64,000 bases of DNA. It comes from an uncultured Pelagibacteraceae bacterium (GTDB lineage: Bacteria > Pseudomonadota > Alphaproteobacteria > Pelagibacterales > AG-422-B15). Numbering within the stretch: position 1 is the first letter of the stretch; each line of letters begins with the position of its first letter. The notes beneath the pieces were generated by a model. It ran no database searches. It saw only the letters and a list, made by a program, of their open reading frames with translations, and was not told the origin of the DNA. Location of the stretch: NCBI GenBank assembly GCA_902577765.1, contig CACHAK010000006.1, positions 1 through 64,000 of the forward strand, written 5' to 3'. This document shows positions 8,754 to 17,695 of the stretch, one piece after another. A program made the position numbers and the translations under genes.

Positions 8754-9896
8754 TTATATCGCTTGTCCAGATACCCATACTTTTTTTACTATTGGTAAAT
8801 TGTTATAAATACTGAAACTAACTAGGTCCGCCTTCATGCCGCACTGTATACTACCTCGGTCTAGAAGCTGTGTAGCTATTGCTGGGTTTCTTGAAATAGA
8901 GGCAATTGCTTTTGGCATATTACCGGACTCTAAACCCCATTTGACAGCTGAAGAAAGTAGGGATGACGGGATATAGTCAGAGCTAAAAATATCAAGGCAA
9001 TTTTCGTCTATGAGTTCTTGAGCTGAAATATTTCCAGAATGTGACCCACCTCTCATTAAATTTGGCGAACCCATGATAATTTTCATGTCTTCTTTTTGCG
9101 ACTCTTTTGCTGCTTCGATTGTGGTTGGAAATTCTGCTATTGAAACTCCTAGATTTTTTGAACTTAATACATCTTCTATAGTAGTGTCATCATGACTCGC
9201 AAGAACACATTGAAATCTCATTTGTGCTTCAGATATTTTCTTTATATGTATTTCACTATTTTTTGACTGCAGTTCTTTTAATTTAGAGAAGTGATTTTCC
9301 ATTTCTTCATCAGATAGTTGATATTTACCCGCTAAATATTCCTTATATTTATCTGTATTTCTAAATTGTCTTTGTCCCGGTGTATGGTCCATAATGCTTA
9401 TCATTTTAACGTTGCTTGATTCATCAAACTCATCAAGTTCATTTGCTAACGTTTCAGATGCGGTTTCTGCACGCAAGTGAATATAATGGTCAATTTTAAA
9501 AAGTTTATTTTTTTTTAAAGTTGAAATTTGGTCAGCTGTTGCTTTAGCATATTTTTTATATTCACCTTGAAGGTTCCCTTTTGGTATCGATCCAACTCTA
9601 AGTGCATCAAATACCGTGGTTATACCGACGGAAGACAATTCTCTATCATGAGCTAGCAATGCGTTTATAATTGGCCATTCTACTTTTGGCCTGGGTGTTA
9701 AATGTCTTTCGATATTATCTGTATGAAGTTCGATTAAACCAGGAATTAAGAAATCCTTGTTTAAATCGAAAGCAGAATTTCCTGTATAATTTCCTTTACT
9801 TAAATCCTTTATTATACCGTTTGCAATGTAAACATGGCCAATAAAAGATTCGTCCGGACAAACAATATGGGCATTTTTTATTACAAATTCATTCAT
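8754..9896 (-). CDS. phnM: PhnM, ribose 1-methylphosphonate 5-triphosphate diphosphatase
   Basis: Amidohydrolase-fold enzyme of the C-P lyase pathway; it removes pyrophosphate from alkylphosphonate ribose triphosphate before PhnJ acts. The 380-residue protein has PGLIELHTDNIERHLTPRPK, the typical PhnM metal-site region, then VASHDDTT-like (LASHDDTT) and GSPNLMRGGSHSGN stretches. It lies on the same strand as phnGHIJKLN but is separated from them by a convergent DUF1045 gene, so it needs its own promoter in the 49-base gap upstream. Its stop codon abuts that of aqpS. Confidence 0.93.
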   Translation of the reverse strand: MNEFVIKNAHIVCPDESFIGHVYIANGIIKDLSKGNYTGNSAFDLNKDFLIPGLIELHTDNIERHLTPRPKVEWPIINALLAHDRELSSVGITTVFDALRVGSIPKGNLQGEYKKYAKATADQISTLKKNKLFKIDHYIHLRAETASETLANELDEFDESSNVKMISIMDHTPGQRQFRNTDKYKEYLAGKYQLSDEEMENHFSKLKELQSKNSEIHIKKISEAQMRFQCVLASHDDTTIEDVLSSKNLGVSIAEFPTTIEAAKESQKEDMKIIMGSPNLMRGGSHSGNISAQELIDENCLDIFSSDYIPSSLLSSAVKWGLESGNMPKAIASISRNPAIATQLLDRGSIQCGMKADLVSFSIYNNLPIVKKVWVSGQAI

Positions 9897-9945
9897 ATTT
9901 ATTTAACAAGATATTACTAATTTATTAGATTATTGTTAAAGTATT

Positions 9946-10662
9946 ATGACTAATTACAAAAGAGTGGCAATTTACTTTTTGCCTAAAAAAAACTCGAGTT
10001 TAGAAAACTTCGGAAAAAACCTTTTAGGTAGAGATATCAATAAAAAGAAAAAAATATCACTAACAAGACGTCAAAAATATTTTATTAGTAGAGGTTTTAC
10101 ATTCTTTGATGAACTTAAAGACTATTGTGAACAGCCTGCAAAGTATGGGTTTCACGCAACATTAAAGGCACCATTTAGACTTAAAAGAAATGTTAAAACA
10201 AAAAATTTTTATGATGTTATTAGCCATATAGCAGCACAACATAGTAGATTTAAGATACAAGGTTTAAAAATTGTTTATAGTAAAAAATTTACTTTCATAA
10301 CTAGCAGAAAACCAAACAAATTATTAATAAACCTTGAGAATGATCTTGTTAAACATCTAGATACTTTTAGGGCAGAGCTAAATAAAACAGAAATAAAAAA
10401 AAGGATCCCTGATTCTTTAACTATTAAGCAAAACAAATATTTAAAAGAGTGGGGATATCCATTCGTCTTTGATCAGTTTAAATTTCATATGACGCTAATG
10501 AACCAAAATAACAATAAATTATCTAACAAACAAAAATTAGAACTAGAAAAATTAATTTACAAAATATCAAATAATGTAATTGAATTTAATGAAATTAGTT
10601 TACTTGGTGAAAATAAAAATGGCCATTTTGAGGAAATAAAAAGGTTTAAATTAAACTTTTAA
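9946..10662 (+). CDS. DUF1045 2H phosphoesterase-like phosphonate operon protein
   Basis: A 238-residue protein of the DUF1045 family (TIGR03223), commonly found beside C-P lyase genes. Two H-x-T motifs, H70-A-T72 in YGFHATLKAPF and H181-M-T183 in FKFHMTLM, are the active-site signature of 2H phosphoesterases, which open cyclic phosphates. The pathway makes a cyclic phosphate (5-phosphoribosyl 1,2-cyclic phosphate), opened by PhnP in E. coli. I see no phnP here, so this protein could do that step, but that is inference. It runs convergently into phnN with 17 bases of overlap. It is lysine-rich. Confidence 0.85.
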   Translation: MTNYKRVAIYFLPKKNSSLENFGKNLLGRDINKKKKISLTRRQKYFISRGFTFFDELKDYCEQPAKYGFHATLKAPFRLKRNVKTKNFYDVISHIAAQHSRFKIQGLKIVYSKKFTFITSRKPNKLLINLENDLVKHLDTFRAELNKTEIKKRIPDSLTIKQNKYLKEWGYPFVFDQFKFHMTLMNQNNNKLSNKQKLELEKLIYKISNNVIEFNEISLLGENKNGHFEEIKRFKLNF

Positions 10663-11197
10663 TTAATGCAGTTAAATTCATAATACCTTGATCAATACTG
10701 CTATTATTTTCTACAAATTTTGTACTTGTTGGTAAATTATAATTTTCTCTTTTTATTCGAGAGTTGATTTCGAATTCGTTCTCTCTTTTTCTATCAAAAA
10801 TTCGTTGACTCAATAAATTGCTAGTAGCATTTATGTGTATAACGATAGAAGAGGATATATCATATAATATATTATTTATATATTCTCTAGATCCAGCAAA
10901 TATTATGTTTTTCCCATCTTTAAGATCATCAATTGCATCTTTGTGAATACCATAATTGCAACTATTTGCATTCCATGTTGTACAAAATAAATTTTCACTC
11001 TTCATTTGTGTAAATATTTTTTCATCAATAGGGTTATAGTCTTCATTAATATCTATTTTAGTTCTTGTAATGTATCTTTTGATCGCCTTTAGATTATCGA
11101 TATTTTTACAGGCTCCATTTATAAGGGTATTTTTACCAGATCCTGATGGACCTAAGACGATAAAAGCCTTGCCGTTTCTTTTAATGCTTTGTTTCAA
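10646..11197 (-). CDS. phnN: PhnN, ribose 1,5-bisphosphate phosphokinase
   Basis: Guanylate-kinase-like enzyme that turns ribose 1,5-bisphosphate into PRPP, the last step that returns the ribose carrier of C-P lyase to metabolism. The 183-residue protein has Walker A GPSGSGKNT near residue 17 and RYITRTK in the nucleotide-binding region. The N terminus overlaps phnL by 17 bases, so phnL and phnN are likely translated together. Its 3' end overlaps the convergent DUF1045 gene by 17 bases. Confidence 0.88.
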   Translation of the reverse strand: MKQSIKRNGKAFIVLGPSGSGKNTLINGACKNIDNLKAIKRYITRTKIDINEDYNPIDEKIFTQMKSENLFCTTWNANSCNYGIHKDAIDDLKDGKNIIFAGSREYINNILYDISSSIVIHINATSNLLSQRIFDRKRENEFEINSRIKRENYNLPTSTKFVENNSSIDQGIMNLTALIKSLI

Positions 11198-11855
11198 TGT
11201 TTAGATCAATCTCTCTTACATTCAACTTTTTTCGAGAATATTCGTCATGAAAGATTCCAATAATTGATACGCCTCTATTAGATTTCGCTTTAATTAAATT
11301 GATAATTATATCACGATTTCTACTGTCAAGACTTGCAGTTGGCTCATCGAGTAACAAGTAAGGAAGGTCTTTTATAAAACCTCGTGCGATATTAATTCTC
11401 TGTTGCTCGCCCCCAGAAAAAGTTAGCGGAGATAAGTGCCACAAATTCTTCTCAATATTTAAGTCCTTTAAAAGTTTTATCGATTTTTTATAAGCATTAT
11501 TTTTATTATCACCTGAATTTAATAATGGTTCCATTATTACATCTAAAGCAGAAATACGGGGTATCACTTTTAAAAATTGGCTCACATACCCAATTGAAGT
11601 TTTTCTAAGTTTAAGTATTTCCTGAGCCGATAGAGTGGCAATATTTTTATTATTTATAATTATAGCACCCTTATCAATTATATAACTTCCATAAATCATC
11701 TTTAAAATACTTGATTTACCTATGCCTGATGGTCCTTTAAGGGCTACAATTTCACCTGGATTAACCTCAAAATTTAAATTTTTAAAAACTGTTATCTTCG
11801 CGTTATTTTGGTTAAATAAAGTAAACGATTTATTAACTTTTTTTACCTCAATCAT
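11181..11855 (-). CDS. phnL: PhnL, ABC-type ATP-binding subunit associated with C-P lyase
   Basis: ABC-ATPase-like protein of 224 residues that belongs to the C-P lyase set, not to a transporter. Walker A is GPSGIGKSS, the signature TFSGGEQQRINIARG, and Walker B LLLDEPTASLD; the H loop is FHDEYSR. Identity as PhnL comes from length and from position directly after phnK (1-base gap) and before phnN. The role in E. coli is still not fully defined but is needed for phosphonate growth. Confidence 0.9.
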   Translation of the reverse strand: MIEVKKVNKSFTLFNQNNAKITVFKNLNFEVNPGEIVALKGPSGIGKSSILKMIYGSYIIDKGAIIINNKNIATLSAQEILKLRKTSIGYVSQFLKVIPRISALDVIMEPLLNSGDNKNNAYKKSIKLLKDLNIEKNLWHLSPLTFSGGEQQRINIARGFIKDLPYLLLDEPTASLDSRNRDIIINLIKAKSNRGVSIIGIFHDEYSRKKLNVREIDLNIETKH

Positions 11856-11856
11856 A

Positions 11857-12627
11857 TTAAACTTGTAACACCGAACTTACTAATAGCTGTGTATATTCTT
11901 GCTGAGGATCTTCAAGTACCTGATCGCTTAAACCAGACTCGATTACAGTACCGTTTTTCATGACAATCATTTTATCTGCAAGTAATCTGATAACGGCTAA
12001 ATCATGTGATACAATAATTACTGTAAGGTTCAACTCATTAACAAGTGATCTTATCAAATCAAGAACACGAGCTTGAACTGAAACATCTAGCCCACCAGTT
12101 GGTTCATCCATAAAAATAACATTTGGGCTTGTTATTAGATTTTTTGCTATTTGAAGTCTTTGAAGCATTCCACCTGAGAAAGTAATGGGTAGATCATCAA
12201 TTCTACTTTTGTCTATTTCAACTTTATTCACCCATTTTGTTGCTAAGCTTCTTATATTTCCATAATGTCTATAGCCAACAGACATTAATTTTTCGCCTAT
12301 ATTACCACCTGCTGATACATTTAATCTTAATCCGTCACGTGGGTTTTGATGAACAAAAGCTAAATCTGTTCTAATAAATTTTCTTTTCTCTGACTCTGAT
12401 ATATTTAAAAAGTCGGTTTCTTTGTTGTTAATATTGAAAATTATTTTTCCTCTATCAGGCTCAAGATTGCCGGATAAGCAGTTAATTAAGGTTGTTTTAC
12501 CGGAACCAGACTCACCGACAATGCCCAATACTTCACCTGGATATAGTGACATTGAAATATTTTTACATCCAACAATATTATCATAAGATTTGCTTAAATT
12601 TGTAACTTTTAAAAGAGGGATTATCAT
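11857..12627 (-). CDS. phnK: PhnK, ABC-type ATP-binding subunit of the C-P lyase complex
   Basis: 256 residues. Walker A GESGSGKTT, the signature TFSGGMLQRLQIAKN and Walker B VIFMDEPTGGLDVSVQ resemble oligopeptide-type ATPases, as in PhnK of E. coli, which docks on the PhnGHIJ core and binds PhnJ. FVHQNPRDGLRL in the Q loop is typical of PhnK. The start overlaps the phnJ stop by 4 bases. Order phnG-H-I-J-K-L is fully kept. Confidence 0.93.
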   Translation of the reverse strand: MIIPLLKVTNLSKSYDNIVGCKNISMSLYPGEVLGIVGESGSGKTTLINCLSGNLEPDRGKIIFNINNKETDFLNISESEKRKFIRTDLAFVHQNPRDGLRLNVSAGGNIGEKLMSVGYRHYGNIRSLATKWVNKVEIDKSRIDDLPITFSGGMLQRLQIAKNLITSPNVIFMDEPTGGLDVSVQARVLDLIRSLVNELNLTVIIVSHDLAVIRLLADKMIVMKNGTVIESGLSDQVLEDPQQEYTQLLVSSVLQV

Positions 12628-13514
12628 TTATTTTTTCTTTTATTACAAAAATCTGTATCTGAGCAAATAAAAGATTTATTTCCCGCATCATCAACAATAA
12701 TCTCATCTAAATATGTATTCTTTGATCCACAAATATCACACGCGTGTTCAGCTTTAAATGGGTCAAATGGGTAGTCTTCAAAATCGAGACTTTTAACTTT
12801 TGTATATGGTGGAATAGCATAAATTCTTTGTTCTCTTCCAGCACCAAATAGCTGTATCGCTGGTGAGTTATTCATTTTAGGATTATCAAATTTAGGTATT
12901 GGGGATGGATCCATTATATAACGATCATTAGTTTTTACTGGATAAGCGTAAGCGGTTTCTATATGCCCATTTTTTGATATATCTTCATAGAGCTTTACGT
13001 GCATTGCGCCATATTCGGAAAGAGAGTGCATTTTTATTGTTTCAGATACTTTAGGTTCTAGAAAGGCCAAGGGTTCAGGGATGGGTACCTGATAAACAAA
13101 TATTTGTTTCTTTTTTAATGGTGTTTCAGGAATTCTATGTCTAGTTTGTATCAGTGTTGCTTTTTCAGTAATTTCAGTAGTTTTAATATTTGAAGTTTTT
13201 TTGAAAAAATTTCTTATTGATACAGCGTTGGTAGTATCGTCAGCTCCCTGATCTATTATTTTTAAAGTGTCTCTTTTTGTTAAGCAGCTCGCAGTAACTT
13301 GGACTCCACCTGTTCCCCATCCATATGGCATAGGCATTTCTCTAGAGGCAAAAGGAACCTGATAACCTGGAATACATAAAGCTTTTATTATTGCACGTCT
13401 TATCATTTTTTTTGTATTCTCATCTAAATACGCAAAATTATATTCTTGATCAAAAGGTAGACCTTTGTCTACTTTGAAATCTTTAATCTTAATTACGTTA
13501 TTTGTTTTTCTCAT
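12624..13514 (-). CDS. phnJ: PhnJ, radical SAM carbon-phosphorus lyase catalytic subunit
   Basis: The enzyme that breaks the C-P bond, releasing alkane and ribose cyclic phosphate. The C-terminal cysteine cluster C-x2-C-x21-C-x5-C is intact (CDIC ... CSDTDFC), and PGYQVPF carries the glycine proposed to form the radical. Protein length with my start is 296 residues. I choose the ATG at 13514 because AAAGAG precedes it and the encoded N terminus reaches EYNFAYLDE as in known PhnJ; a longer frame to 13565 adds only residues that lie over phnI. The overlap with phnI is 17 bases. Confidence 0.95.
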   Translation of the reverse strand: MRKTNNVIKIKDFKVDKGLPFDQEYNFAYLDENTKKMIRRAIIKALCIPGYQVPFASREMPMPYGWGTGGVQVTASCLTKRDTLKIIDQGADDTTNAVSIRNFFKKTSNIKTTEITEKATLIQTRHRIPETPLKKKQIFVYQVPIPEPLAFLEPKVSETIKMHSLSEYGAMHVKLYEDISKNGHIETAYAYPVKTNDRYIMDPSPIPKFDNPKMNNSPAIQLFGAGREQRIYAIPPYTKVKSLDFEDYPFDPFKAEHACDICGSKNTYLDEIIVDDAGNKSFICSDTDFCNKRKNK

Positions 13515-14568
13515 ACTCTTTACGAATTCTTCTAACCAATTCCAGCTCTGATTGAAAATCAACATAATGGGGTAACTTTAAATGTTCCAAAAACCCAGTT
13601 GCCTGTATATTATCACAATGTGACAATACAAACTCTTCATCCTGAGCAGGAGCTCCGACAAACTCTTCACCAATTTCTTTCCACCTTAATGCCCTATCGA
13701 CTAGGGCCATTGATACTGCCTTTCTTTCTAATTGACCAAATGTCAATCCATATCCTCGTGTAAATTGTGCGGGTGTTTTTTTGCTTCCTTGAAATTGATT
13801 TACACTTTCGCACTCAGTAACAATTATTTCTGCAATATCGATCTCAATGTCTAATTCTGGAATGTTGTACTTAACTTTTACATAACCAATTCTTAATTCA
13901 CCTACAAAAGCATGATTTCTAGCGTAGCCTCTTTGAGTTGAATAAGCTAAAGCAAGAAGAAATCCTTCATCGGCTCTAGAAAGTGATTGTAACCTCTCAC
14001 TTCTATTAGCTGGAAACTCAAGTGGATTTCTTGTGATGTCTTTTGGCTGATAATTATTATTTTTTTCTTTTTGAATAAGGCCTTCTTTATTTAAAAATCT
14101 CAGTACGTGAGGTATTTTTTCCTTTAATACTTTTCGTTTTTCTGCCTTAGGTATATTGCCTTCAGCCAGTAAACTAAAGTCTAAAAGTCTGTGTGTATAA
14201 TCAAATGTAGGCCCCAATTTTTGTTTTCCGGGAATATCTTTATAAGTTGCTGAGATTCTTCTCATGCATACCATATCTTCTGTTTTAATAGGGGGGGATG
14301 TTCCAAATCTTGGTAGAGTTGTACGATAGGCCCTGATTAAGAAGATGGCTTCAATAAGGTCACCTCTTGATTGTTTTATGGCGAGAGCTGCTAGATCAGT
14401 ATCATATAATGATCCTTCTGACATGACCCTTTCAACAGACAATGTCAACTGTTCTTTAATTTGATCAATTTCGAGGTTGGGAACATTAACATCACCTCTC
14501 CTTATTTCTGAAAGCCAATTATGAGCATTTTCAATTGCTTTTTCACCACCTTTAACAGCTACATACAT
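13498..14568 (-). CDS. phnI: PhnI, C-P lyase core subunit
   Basis: 356 residues. PhnI, with PhnG, H and L, transfers the alkylphosphonate to ribose of ATP, releasing adenine, and forms the PhnGHIJ core. The start MYVAVKGGEKAIENAH and later blocks YGLTFGQLERKAVSMALVDRAL and DNIQATGFLEHLKLPHYVDF fit PhnI. The gene follows phnH after 5 bases and overlaps phnJ. No sign of damage. Confidence 0.95.
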   Translation of the reverse strand: MYVAVKGGEKAIENAHNWLSEIRRGDVNVPNLEIDQIKEQLTLSVERVMSEGSLYDTDLAALAIKQSRGDLIEAIFLIRAYRTTLPRFGTSPPIKTEDMVCMRRISATYKDIPGKQKLGPTFDYTHRLLDFSLLAEGNIPKAEKRKVLKEKIPHVLRFLNKEGLIQKEKNNNYQPKDITRNPLEFPANRSERLQSLSRADEGFLLALAYSTQRGYARNHAFVGELRIGYVKVKYNIPELDIEIDIAEIIVTECESVNQFQGSKKTPAQFTRGYGLTFGQLERKAVSMALVDRALRWKEIGEEFVGAPAQDEEFVLSHCDNIQATGFLEHLKLPHYVDFQSELELVRRIRKEYEKNK

Positions 14569-14573
14569 AGAAA

Positions 14574-15140
14574 CTATCCTTTCTTTTTAATTTTTATTGA
14601 TCTTGGAATGCAAAAAAAATTGCTTTTATTGGTAAAATAGAAATCTATACCAAGGGGGAAGTAGTTATTTACATCACTTATTTTATTCGCATGAGGTAAG
14701 TAGATATCTTTGCTACCTTTGATACCGGGCCCCGAAATACTTACATTGTCTGATTTAAATGGTGTCTCAATTATTAATGTACATGATCTATCCGGAAACT
14801 CGTCTGATCCTCTAGAGAATTCTGTAAGGGGCAACATGTCATTGAAAGTACCAATTGCAAAATTTGCAAATTTTTTATCTACTATTTTAGAGTTTGTATG
14901 AAAGGCTACCCAATCTCTTAAGGATTTAGTGTCTAATGATTTTCCAATATAAATGGCGCTGGTGTGATCGCACATAGTGGACAAAATAGTAGCTGAAGAT
15001 GTAGAAATTTGTTTAGGTTTATTTATCTCTAAAAACTTTTCAATTGATCCAGGATAAGAAGTTGCAAACAATATAGCTCTGAATGCATCGGCTTTTATAA
15101 TAGACTCGTTTTCATTTGTATTAATCATTTCAAGTTTCAC
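14574..15140 (-). CDS. phnH: PhnH, C-P lyase core subunit
   Basis: 188 residues, a PLP-transferase-fold protein without PLP that forms a structural part of the PhnGHIJ core. The motifs AFRAILFATSYPGSIE, TMCDHTSAIYI and the late SGPGIKGSKDIYLPH fit PhnH. It overlaps phnG by 11 bases and precedes phnI by 5 bases. The sequence is somewhat divergent, so the call rests partly on its exact place in the G-H-I-J order. Confidence 0.9.
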   Translation of the reverse strand: MKLEMINTNENESIIKADAFRAILFATSYPGSIEKFLEINKPKQISTSSATILSTMCDHTSAIYIGKSLDTKSLRDWVAFHTNSKIVDKKFANFAIGTFNDMLPLTEFSRGSDEFPDRSCTLIIETPFKSDNVSISGPGIKGSKDIYLPHANKISDVNNYFPLGIDFYFTNKSNFFCIPRSIKIKKKG

Positions 15141-15561
15141 CTCGCACCAATGTAAAGAAATCGACAGCTGTTGACTCTGATTTTGACATTACATCTTTTT
15201 TTAAATTTTTATCGCTTACAACTAGAGGGCGTATTATATTTTTGATTAAAAAATCTCTTTTATTTGTTTGCAGTAAAGCATCGCATATAGCAACAATTTC
15301 AGCCTTATATTTATTTCTTCCTTGCACGTATCCGTGACCAATTTTTCCTTGTGAGGTTTTCAATTGACAACGGGTAATAGTAACTTCACCAAAATTGAAA
15401 TTATTTCCTGTTACTCCAATTTTTCCTTGACACATTATACTGCCTATTTCCGGTTTTCTAAGCCATGTGAAATTTACCTCAATACCAAATTTTTCCCAAA
15501 GAGAAGTTAGGTGGGCATCATTGCATGTAGCCAATGTACTAAGCCAAAATTTTCTTTCCAT
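15130..15561 (-). CDS. phnG: PhnG, C-P lyase core subunit
   Basis: 143 residues and of normal length. GEVTITRCQLKT and GHGYVQGRNKYKAEIVAICDAL match PhnG, the small subunit that pairs with PhnI. It is the first gene of the phnGHIJKLN operon. A TATAG-containing operator array ends 7 bases before its ATG, and no ribosome binding site is seen, so the transcript may have a very short or no leader. Confidence 0.92.
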   Translation of the reverse strand: MERKFWLSTLATCNDAHLTSLWEKFGIEVNFTWLRKPEIGSIMCQGKIGVTGNNFNFGEVTITRCQLKTSQGKIGHGYVQGRNKYKAEIVAICDALLQTNKRDFLIKNIIRPLVVSDKNLKKDVMSKSESTAVDFFTLVRGET

Positions 15562-15567
15562 ATTAAT

Positions 15568-15596
15568 CTATACAACTATACAAGTATACTATACTT
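15568..15596. promoter_or_regulatory. Probable PhnF operator array between phnG and phnF
   Basis: Two head-to-tail copies of CTATACAA (15568-15583) run into a perfect 7-1-7 palindrome AAGTATA-C-TATACTT (15582-15596). GntR/HutC-family regulators such as PhnF bind TATA-containing inverted repeats near their own genes, and this array lies between the divergent phnG and phnF. It overlaps the likely -10 of phnG, which suits repression. The link to PhnF is inferred from position and repeat form. Confidence 0.65.
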
Positions 15597-15648
15597 ATTA
15601 TGACGATTCGTTTCAATTTATTTATTAAAAATATGTTACAATAGCTAA

Positions 15649-16350
15649 ATGTTTGCCTGGGAAGAAATAAGGGACTCAATAAAAAAAGATATTATTGATC
15701 GTAAGCTTCGATTAGGGGAAAAAATCTATTCTGAAAACTATTATGCTAAGCTTTTTAAGGTGAATAGGCATACAGTTAGACGTGGAATCGAGGCCCTTAA
15801 AAAAGAAAATATCATTTATTCGAGAAGAGGTTTAGGATATTTTCTCAACTCTAAGAAAATAAATTATAAAATCGGAAAAACAGTAAGGGCATCACAGAAT
15901 TTAAATCAAGAGTCTACTGATATTGCTGTAGATATTATTTCTATAGATAAGAGAAAAGGGTACAGCAATGAAATAAGAGAATTTAATTTAAAAAAAAATG
16001 ATTCAGTTTTCTATATTTATACAATCTCTAAAGCTAATGGTATTCCACTTATTTTAACAGAAAGATTAGTCCCAGAAAAAAGATTTAAAAATTTTGATTT
16101 ATTTTTTCGTAAAACTGGCTCTATGACATTGTCCTTTAATAAATATGGATTAAAAAAAATATATAGAAAAAAAACAACAGTATCAGCAGAGAGTGCGAAT
16201 AATGTACAATCCAAATATTTAAAAATAAATATCGGAGACCCGTTAATACATACAAAAGCAATAAATACAGATATTAATAACAAACCAATTGAGATAAGTG
16301 ATAGTTATTTCGTTGGAAGTAAAATTCAATTAGAAGTAAGCAAATTATAA
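15649..16350 (+). CDS. phnF: PhnF, GntR/HutC-family regulator of phosphonate genes
   Basis: 233 residues. The N-terminal winged helix (about 5-70) has the GntR pattern YSENYYAKLFKVNRHTVRRGIEALKKE. The rest is a UTRA ligand-binding domain, with the usual ending of ISDSYFVG near the C terminus. In other bacteria PhnF represses phosphonate genes, and this gene stands divergent to phnG in the canonical position. The N terminus is unusually rich in lysine and isoleucine, as are its neighbours. Its stop codon abuts that of the MFS gene. Confidence 0.88.
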   Translation: MFAWEEIRDSIKKDIIDRKLRLGEKIYSENYYAKLFKVNRHTVRRGIEALKKENIIYSRRGLGYFLNSKKINYKIGKTVRASQNLNQESTDIAVDIISIDKRKGYSNEIREFNLKKNDSVFYIYTISKANGIPLILTERLVPEKRFKNFDLFFRKTGSMTLSFNKYGLKKIYRKKTTVSAESANNVQSKYLKINIGDPLIHTKAINTDINNKPIEISDSYFVGSKIQLEVSKL

Positions 16351-17562
16351 TTATTTGTGCATTTGATTTGTAGGTTTCTCGAAAATTATTAGTGAGAAAG
16401 AAAACGCTGATAGGATTGCAGTTATTACAATCGTAATCGTAAATAAGTTTAAATTATACGCAAAAAGAAGTGCACCTAATGCTGGACCTACGGCAAAGCT
16501 AATGCTCCTTGAAAGGGCCATCCACCCTTTAGCTTGGCCATAAATTTGTGACTCAAAATACATATTGGTGACATAACCATATGTTATTGTTAAAACACCG
16601 TGACCCATTCCGAAAAAAGCCATACTAATTGCGGCAACAAAAATATTATTTGTAAATTGAGCTGTAAAAATTGAAAAAATTACAAACAAAAAGGCTATTA
16701 AGCCTGTATATCTTGCGTCGTAATGCTTTCCAATTTTCATTTCCAAGTATCTTCCTACAAGTTGAAACGGGCCATATATACTCGCAAGTACAACCGCGAT
16801 ACTAATGTCATTAAATGTTTCTGTAAAAAAATTTACTAATGCAAGGGTAAATGCTACAAAAAAAAAATTTTGTAAAGAAGAGGATATTGTAATATAAAAA
16901 AATGATTTCTTTTGTGTCTTCTTTAGCTCATTCCAATTAAATAATAACTTACTTTCATTTAAGTATTCTATATTTGATTTGTATTTCATTTCCTTTGAGG
17001 ACACAAGCACATAGCCAATTAATAAAATAATTGAAGTAAATAAACACGTATAGAATAAACCTACATTGTATATAAGTGGATAAATTGAAAGCCAGGTAAT
17101 AGTGCTTGCTACCGCTCCATAAAAAGTAATTATTGAAATATTTTTTCTAGAATTGATTTCATCCATTTGGACTGCCGCATTAAACGCTACCTCATAGGTT
17201 GACATACCAAGCCCCAAGGTAATTAGAAACATAGAAATAAACACCCACAATACATTTTTGAAAATAAATAAATCAATCTCTGTTATCCCAATAAAAATTG
17301 AGCCTATCATACCTAATAACAGGCCGTATTTAATTACGATTAGGCTTCCATGATGGTCTGACCATTTTCCAATCCGAGGCGCTAATAGGGCTTGAAATAA
17401 CAGTGCTAAACTAAACATTGTGAGAATTAATTCCTCACTTAAATTGGTGTGCAGTGAGATATACTCTTTTAATGGGGCAATAGTATAGAATAAAAATCCG
17501 TAACCAATGATTGTTACAATTCCAATAGTATGAACAGGAAATAAACTATTATTTTCTTTCAA
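16351..17562 (-). CDS. MFS transporter beside the C-P lyase genes
   Basis: A 403-residue protein with about 12 membrane segments. The loop between helices 2 and 3 reads APRIGKWSDHHGSLIVIK, the major-facilitator signature, and helix 4-5 holds LITLGLGMSTYEVAFNA. The substrate cannot be read from the sequence; the setting between phnF and a possible Pho box suggests a phosphonate, a phosphate ester or a breakdown product. The start is a TTG with no evident ribosome binding site. It converges on phnF without a spare base. Confidence 0.8.
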   Translation of the reverse strand: MKENNSLFPVHTIGIVTIIGYGFLFYTIAPLKEYISLHTNLSEELILTMFSLALLFQALLAPRIGKWSDHHGSLIVIKYGLLLGMIGSIFIGITEIDLFIFKNVLWVFISMFLITLGLGMSTYEVAFNAAVQMDEINSRKNISIITFYGAVASTITWLSIYPLIYNVGLFYTCLFTSIILLIGYVLVSSKEMKYKSNIEYLNESKLLFNWNELKKTQKKSFFYITISSSLQNFFFVAFTLALVNFFTETFNDISIAVVLASIYGPFQLVGRYLEMKIGKHYDARYTGLIAFLFVIFSIFTAQFTNNIFVAAISMAFFGMGHGVLTITYGYVTNMYFESQIYGQAKGWMALSRSISFAVGPALGALLFAYNLNLFTITIVITAILSAFSFSLIIFEKPTNQMHK

Positions 17563-17657
17563 CTTGATGCCTGTTTAGTATTTATTTTTATAAGTCATTG
17601 AATAAATTTGTTATTTTTACAATAGTTAAAAAATAGATTGTTTACCAATTTTTAAAT

Positions 17658-17695
17658 ATTACAAAAATGTTAAGAAATATTACAATAATATTACA
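17658..17695 (-). promoter_or_regulatory. Pho-box-like TGTAAT repeats with 11-bp phase
   Basis: Read on the minus strand, TGTAAT occurs at 17695 and 17684, a TTAACAT variant 11 bases further on, and TGTAAT again at 17663. The 11/11/10-base phasing is that of PhoB half-sites, and the same TGTAAY core is found before pstS and phnC. The array points towards the MFS gene and also abuts the start of the small secreted protein at 17695. AT-rich sequence makes chance matches more likely, so this is tentative. Confidence 0.4.

Noticed and set aside
12624..13565. Longer phnJ frame starting at 13565
   Set aside because: The extra 17 residues lie entirely over phnI, have no match to PhnJ, and the ATG at 13514 has a better ribosome binding site.
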